DNA of 8,202 nt from contig JALUMP010000108.1 of assembly GCA_027039745.1 (NCBI GenBank), positions 1 to 8,202 on the forward strand, in the 5' to 3' direction. Below the pieces are notes generated by a model. The model was not told the origin of the DNA and ran no database searches. It saw only the letters and a program-made list of their open reading frames with translations. The stretch is from Candidatus Parcubacteria bacterium. GTDB taxonomy: Bacteria; Patescibacteriota; Minisyncoccia; Phycocordibacterales; GCA-2747955. Positions 1-5,431 of the stretch are shown piece by piece (the first letter of the stretch is position 1; the number at the start of each line of letters is the position of its first letter). A program made the position numbers and the translations under genes.

Positions 1-181
1 TCTGGTTAGTATCTGTTTTTAAGATATTTTCTATTTCTTGGTATATTTTAGGTAACAAAGCAATATGTTTTTTTGATTTGATTAAATTAATAAATCTAAT
101 AAAAAATTTATCAAACTCTTCAGGATTTTTATTTTGAGCTTCTTCTAAAAGCACCTTGGCATAGTTTTTATAATTATTCAT
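1..181 (-). CDS. atpH: Probable F1Fo ATP synthase delta subunit, N-terminal part (runs off the left edge)
   Basis: The minus strand opens with ATG at 181-179 and stays open for 60 codons to the window edge, so only the N-terminus is visible. It begins MNNYKNYAKVLLEEAQ and continues as an amphipathic, helix-rich segment containing FIRFINLIKSKKHIALLPK. This follows the pattern of the helical N-terminal domain of the ATP synthase delta subunit (OSCP), where a YAkaLyea opening is followed by a 'F..li.k....llp.i' stretch. In the complete enzyme this subunit joins F1 to the peripheral stalk. The start is supported by an extended -10 box ending 9 nt upstream. No TGA occurs in the visible part. The call rests on a short, weakly conserved region; the rest of the gene and any atp neighbours lie outside the window. 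Confidence 0.5.
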   Translation of the reverse strand, partial: MNNYKNYAKVLLEEAQNKNPEEFDKFFIRFINLIKSKKHIALLPKIYQEIENILKTDTNQ

Positions 182-190
182 AATGAAAGC

Positions 191-218
191 ATTATACCAA
201 AAGCTAATCAAAAACCAA
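191..218 (-). promoter_or_regulatory. Promoter of the atpH-like gene, extended -10, leaderless spacing
   Basis: On the minus strand TATAAT (196 to 191) is preceded by TGG, giving an extended -10 (TGnTATAAT). A weak -35, TTGGTT (218 to 213), lies 16 nt upstream. Only 9 nt separate the -10 from the ATG at 181, so transcription should start at or almost at the start codon. Promoter assignment is by consensus only. Confidence 0.6.
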
Positions 219-234
219 GATTTTATAAAAAATT

Positions 235-266
235 TTGACATTTGATTATTTTTAATATAATATAAT
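235..266 (+). promoter_or_regulatory. Promoter driving the hisS leader transcript
   Basis: A perfect -35 consensus TTGACA lies at 235-240. It is followed by overlapping TATAAT boxes at 256-261 (15-nt spacer) and 261-266 (20-nt spacer), neither at the ideal 17. The first box is 9 nt from the ATG of the leader peptide at 271, the same distance seen at other genes in this window. That makes a leaderless leader-peptide mRNA likely. Confidence 0.6.
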
Positions 267-270
267 AAAT

Positions 271-327
271 ATGTTAAATATTTTTATAAACAAGACTCAT
301 AATCATATCTGTAAGAGTTACAGGTAA
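271..327 (+). CDS. hisS leader peptide with His control codons (18 aa)
   Basis: A short reading frame ATG(271)-TAA(325-327) encodes MLNIFINKTHNHICKSYR. Two His codons (CAT at 298-300 and 304-306, separated by one Asn codon) lie just before or at the first base of the first stem of the attenuator. The stop codon lies at the 3' end of the second arm. This is the geometry of leader peptides that sense charged tRNA supply in his, trp and phe operon attenuators. A ribosome stalled at the His codons would cover arm 1, while one that reaches the stop codon would cover arm 2. The gene it precedes encodes histidyl-tRNA synthetase, so His codons are the expected sensor. The frame is short and AT-rich, so chance occurrence is possible, but codon content, promoter spacing and RNA helices agree. 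Confidence 0.65.
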   Translation: MLNIFINKTHNHICKSYR

Positions 328-379
328 TTTTTGTTTATTAAAAATATGAAATCTTACCTGTAGATAGGTAAGATTTTTT
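306..379 (+). promoter_or_regulatory. Predicted transcription attenuator of hisS (arms 1:2, 2:3, 3:4)
   Basis: Three mutually exclusive helices can be read directly. Arms 1:2 pair 306-314 with 318-326, with a GAG loop and one G-U pair. Arms 2:3 pair TACAGGTAA (319-327) with TTACCTGTA (354-362), nine perfect pairs, and form the antiterminator. Arms 3:4 pair 350-359 with 366-375, ten perfect pairs, and are followed by a T run, forming the terminator. Stalling at the His codons would mask arm 1 and favour 2:3, so hisS would be read. Fast passage to the stop codon, or no translation, would favour 3:4 and termination. The helices are seen in the sequence; the regulatory outcome is inferred from the classical his/trp attenuation model. 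Confidence 0.68.
349..379 (+). terminator. Intrinsic terminator of the hisS attenuator
   Basis: The left arm AATCTTACCT (350-359), loop GTAGAT and right arm AGGTAAGATT (366-375) pair perfectly. An extra A-T pair (349/376) is possible, and T374-T379 provides the U tract. It ends 30 nt before the hisS start codon. Confidence 0.72.
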
Positions 380-394
380 AATTAAAAAATAAGT

Positions 395-400
395 TATAAT
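395..400 (+). promoter_or_regulatory. Possible second -10 box immediately upstream of hisS
   Basis: TATAAT at 395-400 ends 9 nt before the hisS ATG, matching the leaderless promoter spacing seen elsewhere in the window. Its -35 position (about 372-378) lies in the terminator's T tract and has no TTGACA-like match, and there is no TGn extension. It may give a basal, attenuator-independent hisS transcript, or may be chance in AT-rich DNA. Confidence 0.4.
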
Positions 401-409
401 AAAATAGAT

Positions 410-1729
410 ATGTCAAAAAATATAAATACAAAACCACTTTCAGGCTTTATGGAGCTAAAACCAGCTGAACAAATACTTTTCAATACCATCAAAGATATTA
501 TTGAAGAAAATTACAAGCTGTATGGGTTTATACCAATGGATAATCCTATTTTGGAAAGAAAAGAAACATTGCTTGCAAAAGCAGGTGGAGAGACAGAAAA
601 GCAAATATATTCTTTTAAAAAAGGAGATACAGATCTTGCAATGAGGTTTGACCTTACTGTGCCATTGGCAAGGTATGTTGTAGATAAGTATGGAGATATC
701 GTTTTTCCTTTTAAGAGATATCAAATAGCAAAAGTATATAGAGGAGAAAGAGCTCAAGCTGGAAGATTTAGAGAATTCTATCAGGCAGATATAGATGTTA
801 TTGGTGATGAAATATTAGATTTGTCTTTTGACGCAGAGGTTCCAGCTGTTGCTGTAGATATTTTTCAAGCTCTTGGTTTTGACAATTTTACTATCCGTAT
901 AAATAATAGAAAAATTTTAAACGGCCTTTTTGAAGCTTTAGATTTAAAAGAAAAATCACAACAAGTTATGCAGATTATAGATAAGTTAGAAAAAATTGGC
1001 CAAGATGGAGTAAGGGAAGAGTTAGGAAGTATTGGAGTAGACGACAATAGCCAAAAACGTTTATTTGAATTTTTAAATATTTCAGGTTCCAATGGTGAAA
1101 AAATTGAGAGTTTAAAAAATTTAGATATTAAAAGTGATATCTTTGCAGAAGGAGTTAGTGAGTTAGAGAAAGTTATCAATATAATGTTGGCTCTTGGCGT
1201 AGAAGAAAGATTTTTTGAAATTGATCTTACAATCGCAAGAGGGCTAGACTATTATACCGGCACAGTTTACGAAACACGATTAGATGATTATCCAGAGATT
1301 GGTTCAGTATGTTCTGGTGGTAGATACGAGAATTTGGCTTCTGCATATACAGACAAAAAGCTTCCCGGGGTTGGAATCTCAATTGGGCTTTCAAGGCTTT
1401 TTGATCAATTAATAAAAAAATCTGTTATCTCTCCAAAATCTGCAACTTATACCAAGGTGGCAATTCTGCCTTTAGACATAGCACAACAAGATTACGCTTT
1501 AAAATTAGCTAAAAAGTTGAGAGATAATGATATTTCTACAGAAATTTTATTAAATTTTAATAAAAAAATGCAAAAAAGAATGAAATATGCAGACAGGCTC
1601 AGTATTCCTTTTGTTGTTATTGTTGGAGAAGAAGAAGAAAAGGGGAATCAATACACTCTAAAAAATCTAGCAACTGGAAAACAAGATATTTTAGATTTTG
1701 ATGCTTTATTGCAAAAACTTTCTGAATAA
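410..1729 (+). CDS. hisS: Histidyl-tRNA synthetase
   Basis: This class II synthetase charges tRNA-His in the cytoplasm. The 439 residues match the usual bacterial length. The N-terminus KPLSGFMELKPAE (8-20) corresponds to the conserved opening before motif 1. Motif 2 is the region VYRGERAQAGRFREFYQADI (109-128), with the catalytic Arg. The His-specific motif ARGLDYYTGTVYE (276-288) and the glycine-rich SGGRYENLAS (302-311) follow, and motif 3 lies at GVGISIGLSRL (320-330). The C-terminal 345-439 is the anticodon-binding domain (VAILPLDIAQQDYALKLAKK). The protein contains no Trp and no in-frame TGA. No Shine-Dalgarno sequence precedes the ATG. The gene lies directly behind an apparent His-codon attenuator, and mazG-like follows after 11 nt, probably in the same operon. 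Confidence 0.97.
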   Translation: MSKNINTKPLSGFMELKPAEQILFNTIKDIIEENYKLYGFIPMDNPILERKETLLAKAGGETEKQIYSFKKGDTDLAMRFDLTVPLARYVVDKYGDIVFPFKRYQIAKVYRGERAQAGRFREFYQADIDVIGDEILDLSFDAEVPAVAVDIFQALGFDNFTIRINNRKILNGLFEALDLKEKSQQVMQIIDKLEKIGQDGVREELGSIGVDDNSQKRLFEFLNISGSNGEKIESLKNLDIKSDIFAEGVSELEKVINIMLALGVEERFFEIDLTIARGLDYYTGTVYETRLDDYPEIGSVCSGGRYENLASAYTDKKLPGVGISIGLSRLFDQLIKKSVISPKSATYTKVAILPLDIAQQDYALKLAKKLRDNDISTEILLNFNKKMQKRMKYADRLSIPFVVIVGEEEEKGNQYTLKNLATGKQDILDFDALLQKLSE

Positions 1730-1740
1730 AAAATAAAACA

Positions 1741-2163
1741 ATGACTAATACGCATATTTTAAAAAATATCAAAAAGCTTTTAAAGCTTACAGATTATAAT
1801 ATAGTTAAAAATAGATTTGCTAAAAGAGAAGATGCAGCTTTAAAATATTTAAAAGAAACAAAAGATGAGATAGATGAAACCACAGAAGAATACAAAAAAG
1901 AAAATCATATTTATTTAGAAGATGAGTTGGGAGATATTTTTTGAGCATATTTGCAAGCTTTAAAAATTTTAGAAAGAGATGATTATATAAGTAGTGTAGA
2001 AAATGTTTTAAGTCATTCTTTACAGAAATTTCAAGAAAGATTAGATGTATTAGATTCTACAGAAGATTACGACAAGCAGGTAGAGCTTTGAATGAATGTA
2101 AAAAAACAACAAAAACAAAGATTAAAAGAAGAACATGAAAAAAAATATTTACATAAAGATTAA
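1741..2163 (+). CDS. MazG-like nucleotide pyrophosphohydrolase (two in-frame UGA = Trp)
   Basis: The frame runs 140 codons from ATG 1741 to TAA 2161-2163 if TGA at 1942-1944 and 2089-2091 are read as Trp. The protein is all-helical with the MazG-type metal-binding pattern: acidic residues E39, D42/E43 and E46, then the region YLEDELGDIFWAYL (58-71) carrying E60, E62 and D65. The second UGA lies in VELWMNVKKQQK, where MazG-type proteins often carry a 'W...K..EK' signature. Enzymes of this fold hydrolyse (d)NTPs to the monophosphate and pyrophosphate, usually as house-cleaning; the exact substrate cannot be read here. With standard decoding the gene would stop after 67 residues, just past its metal-binding helix. 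It sits 11 nt downstream of hisS and overlaps the convergent zinc-ribbon-like gene by 4 nt. Confidence 0.82.
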
Positions 2164-2435
2164 TTTTTTTTAATTATACCAACCTGACCTTGATTTAATT
2201 TGTTTATATATTTTCCATTTATTTTTTTGATAGTCGCTATTCTTTTTTCACAAGATTGGCAAAAAATATCTGTGTTTTCTGGAAAATTATTAACAAAAAG
2301 ATTTTCATAATCTTTGGATACACGATCGGCATGTATTTTCACCAGGCGTCTGCCACCACCTTTTTTATATTTCACCAACCTTTTACCACATTTGCAGTAC
2401 ACAGTTAGCTGGTGTGGTTTAGATGTTTTTTTCAT
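2160..2435 (-). CDS. Small conserved-looking zinc-ribbon-like protein, function unknown
   Basis: The protein has 91 residues, with ATG at 2435-2433 and TAA at 2162-2160. Two cysteine pairs, C14-x-C16-G and C59-x-x-C62, are spaced like a zinc ribbon. Between them is a basic, conserved-looking block, RLVKIHADRVSKDY (30-43), and the C-terminus ends with NQGQVGIIKK (81-90). The high Lys/Arg content suggests nucleic-acid or ribosome contact, but nothing visible fixes a function. I recall similar short CxC...CxxC proteins in Patescibacteria genomes, without a name. There is no Trp and no TGA. The start is supported by a minus-strand TATAAT (2448 to 2443) that leaves only 7 nt before the ATG. It is divergent from rsmA with just 23 nt between the start codons, and convergent with the mazG-like gene with a 4-nt overlap. 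Confidence 0.8.
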   Translation of the reverse strand: MKKTSKPHQLTVYCKCGKRLVKYKKGGGRRLVKIHADRVSKDYENLFVNNFPENTDIFCQSCEKRIATIKKINGKYINKLNQGQVGIIKKN

Positions 2436-2442
2436 TGTATAT

Positions 2443-2452
2443 ATTATATAAT
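2443..2452. promoter_or_regulatory. Overlapping divergent -10 boxes (zinc-ribbon-like gene / rsmA)
   Basis: The 23-nt gap between two divergent start codons contains TATAAT on the plus strand (2447-2452, 6 nt before the rsmA ATG) and TATAAT on the minus strand (2448 to 2443, 7 nt before the ATG at 2435). The two boxes share positions 2447-2448. Any -35 contacts must lie inside the opposing gene, and no good -35 match is seen on either side. RNA polymerase could not occupy both promoters at once, so the two genes may compete for initiation. Confidence 0.6.
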
Positions 2453-2458
2453 AAGCTT

Positions 2459-3316
2459 ATGAGTAAGTTTACTACTAAAAAATCTTTAGGGCAAAATTTT
2501 CTAAAAAATACATCAGTTCTAGATAAAATTATAAGAGTCTCCAATATTGAACCAGATGATACTATAATTGAGATTGGTCCCGGAAAAGGAGTTCTCACAA
2601 AAAAGTTGCTGGGAGTCTCTAAAAAAGTTTTTGTGGTAGAAAAAGACCACAGGCTAATCTCTATCTTACAAGATAATTTTAAAAAAGAGCTTAAGCAAGA
2701 TAGATTGGAAATTATAGAAGCAGATGTTTTAAAAATAAAATTAGATGAGCTAGTAAAAGATGATTATAAGATAGTTGCCAATATCCCTTATTATATTACA
2801 GGGCAGTTTATCCGCCAGGTTTTATCTAAAACAAAAAAGCAACCAAAAATAATAGTTTTACTTTTACAAAAAGAAGTAACAGAAAGAATAGCAGGAACTT
2901 TTTGAAGAGATGGAAAAAATGTTAAGAATAAAAAAAATAATTTATTACGTTTGTCTGTTGAAGTATATGGCGAGCCATCATCTGTTATGAATGTTCCAGC
3001 AAAATATTTTACTCCAGCTCCTCGAGTGGACTCTGCAGTTTTAAAAATTAAAAACATTTCTAGAGATTTTTTTGTAAAAAACAAAATAAACGAAGATAAT
3101 TTTTTCTTATTTTTAAAAACTGCTTTTGGTCAAAAGAGAAAAACAATAATTAAAAATCTAAAATGTTTTTATGAAAAAGAAAAGATGATTAAGGTTTTTT
3201 TAGATTTAGGTATTGACCTAAAAATACGAGCAGAAGATTTATCTCTAGATATTCTTAAAAATATTTATTTAAAAATACAAAACCCTGAATCAAACTCTAA
3301 ATCTAGCACTAAGTAG
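2459..3316 (+). CDS. rsmA: 16S rRNA (adenine1518-N6/adenine1519-N6)-dimethyltransferase (one in-frame UGA = Trp)
   Basis: RsmA (KsgA) dimethylates two adjacent adenines in helix 45 of 16S rRNA using S-adenosylmethionine. The frame gives 285 residues, ending in TAG, and needs TGA at 2903-2905 (residue 149) as sense. KKSLGQNFLKN (7-17) is the family opening. EIGPGKGVLT (38-47) is SAM motif I and E61 the acidic residue after strand 2. ADVLKIKLDEL is motif III, NIPYYIT (108-114) the catalytic NxPY motif, and LLLQKEVTERI (135-145) motif VI. The C-terminal half has SVEVYGEP and PAPRVDSAVLKIK, typical of the family. UGA falls in AGTFWRDGKN, within a variable loop, so it supports sense decoding but not Trp specifically. 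I prefer the start at 2459 to an in-frame ATG at 2423, because the latter precedes the promoter and adds 12 residues ahead of the family N-terminus. Confidence 0.95.
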
Positions 3317-3343
3317 TTTAGAAATTCTAATCATTAATATTAT

Positions 3344-3498
3344 CGGTATCCGTCATTGCGAGGGACGAAGCAACCCAGCAATTCCCACAAAACTAAAAAT
3401 CAGCGGTATCCGTCATTGCGAACGAATGTGAAGCAATCCAGCAATAAACCTAGATTGCCACGCTTTCTCCACTTCGTTCCAAAAGCTCGCAATGACAG
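3344..3498. repeat. GTCATTGCGA repeat cluster 1: two direct copies and one inverted
   Basis: Copy 1 starts at CGGTATCC (3344) and copy 2 at 3404. Each carries GTCATTGCGA then a degenerate GAAGCAAYCCAGCAAT, with a shared CACAAAACTAAAA linker between them. An inverted copy (about 3450-3498) ends in TCGCAATGAC (3487-3496), the exact reverse complement of 3412-3421. Copies 2 and 3 could therefore fold into a hairpin of about 85 nt. The same core word pair is, from memory, found in dispersed palindromic repeats of many unrelated bacteria. No coding function is supported; an open frame at 3356-3580 simply translates the repeats. Confidence 0.85.
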
Positions 3499-3507
3499 GT
3501 TTGTTTT

Positions 3508-3603
3508 ATATTTCCAACTCTCACTTCGTTATGTTATATGTAAAACATATAACACTTCATTCACTCGGTCAGAAAAATAAACTCATACTATTCGTTTCTT
3601 TTT
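3508..3603. repeat. About 95-bp direct repeat, copy 1, with internal hairpin
   Basis: Positions 3508-3592 are identical to 3744-3828, and similarity continues about 10 nt beyond a single mismatch. Inside is a perfect stem GTTATATG/CATATAAC with a TAAAA loop (3533-3553). No gene or tRNA-like fold is seen. Confidence 0.85.
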
Positions 3604-3630
3604 CCGCACCACAAGAGTACTTCCATTTTT

Positions 3631-3750
3631 CTAAACTCATGCTTCGTTAAGAAAAATTGGTCGCTCTCGTTCATTTGTGTTATATCTAGGATATAACAGT
3701 CACTCGTTCGGTTAGAAATATGAGTTTTATTTTTTACTTACTCATATTTC
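3631..3750. repeat. Degenerate middle unit between the two 95-bp repeats, with two inverted repeats
   Basis: This stretch shares short words with the flanking repeats (CTTCGTTA, CACTCG, a GTTATAT stem) in a diverged arrangement. A perfect 9-bp stem TGTTATATC/GATATAACA with a TAG loop lies at 3678-3698. An 11-bp inverted repeat GAAATATGAGT (3715-3725) / ACTCATATTTC (3740-3750) closes the unit and enters copy 2. CTCTCGTTCATTTGTGTTATA (3664-3684, minus its last base shown elsewhere) recurs at 3844-3864, immediately before dedA. Confidence 0.6.
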
Positions 3751-3839
3751 CAACTCTCACTTCGTTATGTTATATGTAAAACATATAACACTTCATTCAC
3801 TCGGTCAGAAAAATAAACTCATACTATTAGTTTCTTTTT
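3744..3839. repeat. About 95-bp direct repeat, copy 2
   Basis: This is the second copy of 3508-3603, displaced by 236 nt, with its GTTATATG/CATATAAC hairpin at 3769-3789. With cluster 1 and the middle unit it completes the 557-nt gene-free stretch 3317-3873, which holds only repeats and the dedA promoter. Confidence 0.85.
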
Positions 3840-3857
3840 TCGTCTCTCGTTCATTTG

Positions 3858-3866
3858 TGTTATAAT
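3858..3866 (+). promoter_or_regulatory. dedA promoter, extended -10, lying at the edge of a repeat
   Basis: TGTTATAAT at 3858-3866 is a consensus extended -10, ending 7 nt before the dedA ATG, which implies a leaderless mRNA. No -35 is evident. The 21 nt at 3844-3864 duplicate 3664-3684; in that earlier copy the word reads GTTATATC instead of GTTATAATC, so the box appears only in this copy. Confidence 0.6.
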
Positions 3867-3873
3867 CTTTCGT

Positions 3874-4473
3874 ATGTCGCATATTCTAATTTTTCTTACA
3901 GATTTTATACAAAATAATTTACAGTTCGTATTGTTAATAGCATTTTTGGCAAGTGTTGCAGAGGGTGTAGTGATTGTCTCTATGGTTCCTGGTTCAACTG
4001 TGGTGTTATTGCTTGGGGCATTTGCAGCAAGAGGGGTGGTGCCTTTTTCACAATTATTTTTTGTAGTATTTTTAGGTGCAACTATCGGGGGAATGATTGG
4101 TTTTTGGCTTGGTCAAAAATATGGAAGCAAGATTTTACGCTCTCAATATGTGGATGAAAAATATTATTTTTTAGCTCAAGATTTTATAAAACAAAAGGGA
4201 AAAATCGCTATTTTTTTATCTAGATTTATCTCAGGTTTAAAGGAGTTTGCTCCGTTTATAGCAGGTTCATTATCTATGAATAAAACTGTATTTTGAATTT
4301 GGAATTTTATCAGCTGTTTTGGTTGAACAGTTTTGTTTTTAGGTGGTGGTTATTTTTTTGGGAATGACCTAGAATCAGTATCAGGAATTTTCAAAATGAT
4401 AGGTTTTATTGCAGCCATTGGTTTTTTCTCTCTTGGGGCAATATATTACTTACAACGTGATAAAATAGTATAA
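3874..4473 (+). CDS. DedA-family integral membrane protein (two in-frame UGA = Trp)
   Basis: The frame gives 199 residues, ending in TAA (4471-4473). DedA proteins (SNARE-associated / VTT domain) are polytopic membrane proteins, several of which act as lipid scramblases or flippases. In order: a hydrophobic N-terminal helix; the re-entrant region with E30 and VPGST (38-42); the signature GFWLGQKYG...R (77-89); FLSRFISGLKEFAPFIAGS (114-132), with the family's Arg and Pro; a membrane segment, and a C-terminal helix at about 165-195. TGA at 4294-4296 and 4324-4326 encode residues 141 and 151. The second lies in CFGWTVLFLGGGYFFG, where DedA proteins usually have Trp ('G...W......GY..G'), which favours Trp decoding. 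Standard decoding would cut the protein at 140 residues. The substrate is unknown. The stop codon lies inside the -10 box of rsmI. Confidence 0.92.
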
Positions 4474-4474
4474 T
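4469..4474 (+). promoter_or_regulatory. rsmI -10 box overlapping the dedA stop codon
   Basis: TATAAT at 4469-4474 spans the dedA TAA (4471-4473) and ends 6 nt before the rsmI ATG. This matches the leaderless arrangement seen at other genes. No clear -35 is visible, so rsmI may also be transcribed by readthrough from dedA. Confidence 0.5.
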
Positions 4475-4480
4475 AAAATT

Positions 4481-5176
4481 ATGGCAGGAACTTTTTTTGT
4501 AGTAGCAACTCCAATAGGAAATTTACAAGATATTTCTTTTAGAGCTATTGATGTTTTAAAAAACGTTGATTTGGTTTTGGCAGAAGACACTCGGGTAACT
4601 CGTAGAATTTTTGATAAATACGAAATAGAAAATAAGTTAGACTCTTATAATTCATTTTCAACAAAAGCCAAAAAAAATAAAATAATTGATTTATTGAAAG
4701 ATGATAAAGATATTGCCCTAGTTTCAGATGCTGGCACTCCCACAATTTCAGACCCTGGAGTTAAAATTGTGCAAGATTTATATGATACTTTTGGAGACAA
4801 TTTAGATGAAATAGAGATTATTCCAATACCTGGAGCTTCTGCTGTCTTATCTGCGCTTTCTGTTTCTGGTTTTTCTTCTTCGGAGTTTGTTTTTTATGGG
4901 TTTTTGCCACACAAAAAAGGCAGACAAACAATTTTTAAAGAAATAGCAGAAAACAAAAAAACATCTGTTTTTTATGAGTCACCACATAGACTAATGAAAG
5001 CATTGAACTCTTTAGAAGAGTTTTGTAGAGAAGACAGAAAAATTTTTGTTGCTCGTGAGCTTACAAAAATATACGAAGAAAAAAGAAGAGGAAGTGTAAA
5101 AGAAGTAAAAGAGTTTTTTGAAGCTAATTCAGGTAAGGTGAGAGGAGAATTTGTGATTGTGGTGAAAGGTATATAG
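4481..5176 (+). CDS. rsmI: 16S rRNA (cytidine1402-2'-O)-methyltransferase
   Basis: RsmI adds the 2'-O-methyl group to C1402 in the decoding centre of 16S rRNA, using S-adenosylmethionine. The protein has 231 residues, shorter than the E. coli enzyme because the C-terminal extension is missing, which is common in the family. The tetrapyrrole-methylase fold is clear: VATPIGNLQDISFRA (8-22), the region ending LAEDTR (33-38), VSDAGTPTISDPG (81-93), PIPGASAVLSALSVSG (115-130), FYGFLPHKKGRQ (138-149), VFYESPHRL (163-171), ARELTKIYEE (191-200), and the final GEFVIVVKG. It has no Trp and no TGA, and ends in TAG. It follows dedA after 7 nt. Together with RsmA it gives the window two enzymes modifying the 16S rRNA decoding region. 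Confidence 0.96.
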   Translation: MAGTFFVVATPIGNLQDISFRAIDVLKNVDLVLAEDTRVTRRIFDKYEIENKLDSYNSFSTKAKKNKIIDLLKDDKDIALVSDAGTPTISDPGVKIVQDLYDTFGDNLDEIEIIPIPGASAVLSALSVSGFSSSEFVFYGFLPHKKGRQTIFKEIAENKKTSVFYESPHRLMKALNSLEEFCREDRKIFVARELTKIYEEKRRGSVKEVKEFFEANSGKVRGEFVIVVKGI

Positions 5177-5217
5177 ATATAACAAATTTTAAAAGCTATA
5201 TATTATATAGAAAGAAA

Positions 5218-5226
5218 TGATATAAT
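5218..5226 (+). promoter_or_regulatory. Extended -10 promoter upstream of the small membrane protein
   Basis: TGATATAAT at 5218-5226 matches the extended -10 consensus. It lies 25 nt before the ATG at 5252, so this transcript would carry a short leader, unlike most genes here. A closer, weaker TAATAT (5241-5246) would give leaderless spacing; which is used cannot be told. A 7-bp AT-rich inverted repeat (5196-5210) lies just upstream. Confidence 0.45.
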
Positions 5227-5251
5227 TTTAAATAAAGTAATAATATAAAAT

Positions 5252-5419
5252 ATGATAAAAAATAAAAAAGTAAGCATGGGTGGGATTTTATTAATAATTT
5301 TGGGGTCTATATTTTTTCTAAAAAATTTTATAGATATACCATTAGATATTAAGTGAGAGTATATCTGGCCAATTATTTTAATAGTTTGGGGGGTAAAGCT
5401 TCTTGTAAATAAAAGATAA
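5252..5419 (+). CDS. 55-residue two-helix membrane protein, DUF5668/LiaF-N-like (one in-frame UGA = Trp)
   Basis: The frame runs ATG 5252 to TAA 5417-5419, with TGA at 5354-5356 read as Trp35. Two hydrophobic segments are evident: GGILLIILGSIFFL (10-23) and IWPIILIVWGVKLLV (38-52), joined by a short polar link. The pattern 'G...l..G..fl.......W...WPiilI..G...l' matches the short membrane domain found in DUF5668/LiaI-LiaF-like proteins, where a Trp before the WP motif is common. That fits UGA as Trp. Homologues are associated with envelope-stress systems, but no role can be read here. It is invisible under standard decoding. The S66 peptidase gene starts 12 nt after its stop, so the two are probably co-transcribed. 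Confidence 0.72.
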
Positions 5420-5431
5420 GCTAAAAAGAAA

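Noticed and set aside
271..379. T-box riboswitch upstream of hisS
   Set aside because: The leader is too short for a T-box stem I and I see no T-box consensus; the helices and His-codon frame explain it better.
1741..1944. Reading the TGA-interrupted genes (mazG-like, rsmA, dedA, S66, dut, ndk) as pseudogenes or sequencing errors
   Set aside because: All interruptions are TGA, none are TAA, TAG or frameshifts, and the frame and family motifs continue directly after each one. Recoding explains all ten at once.
2423..2458. Upstream ATG at 2423 as the rsmA start
   Set aside because: It precedes the -10 box and adds 12 residues before the family N-terminus KKSLGQNFL.
3356..3580. Open frame of 74 codons
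   Set aside because: It translates repeat cluster 1 and the 95-bp repeat; composition follows the repeats and there is no promoter or family pattern.
5196..5210. Inverted repeat CTATATA/TATATAG after rsmI as a terminator
   Set aside because: It is purely A/T, only 7 bp and has no T tract; chance is likely in such AT-rich DNA.
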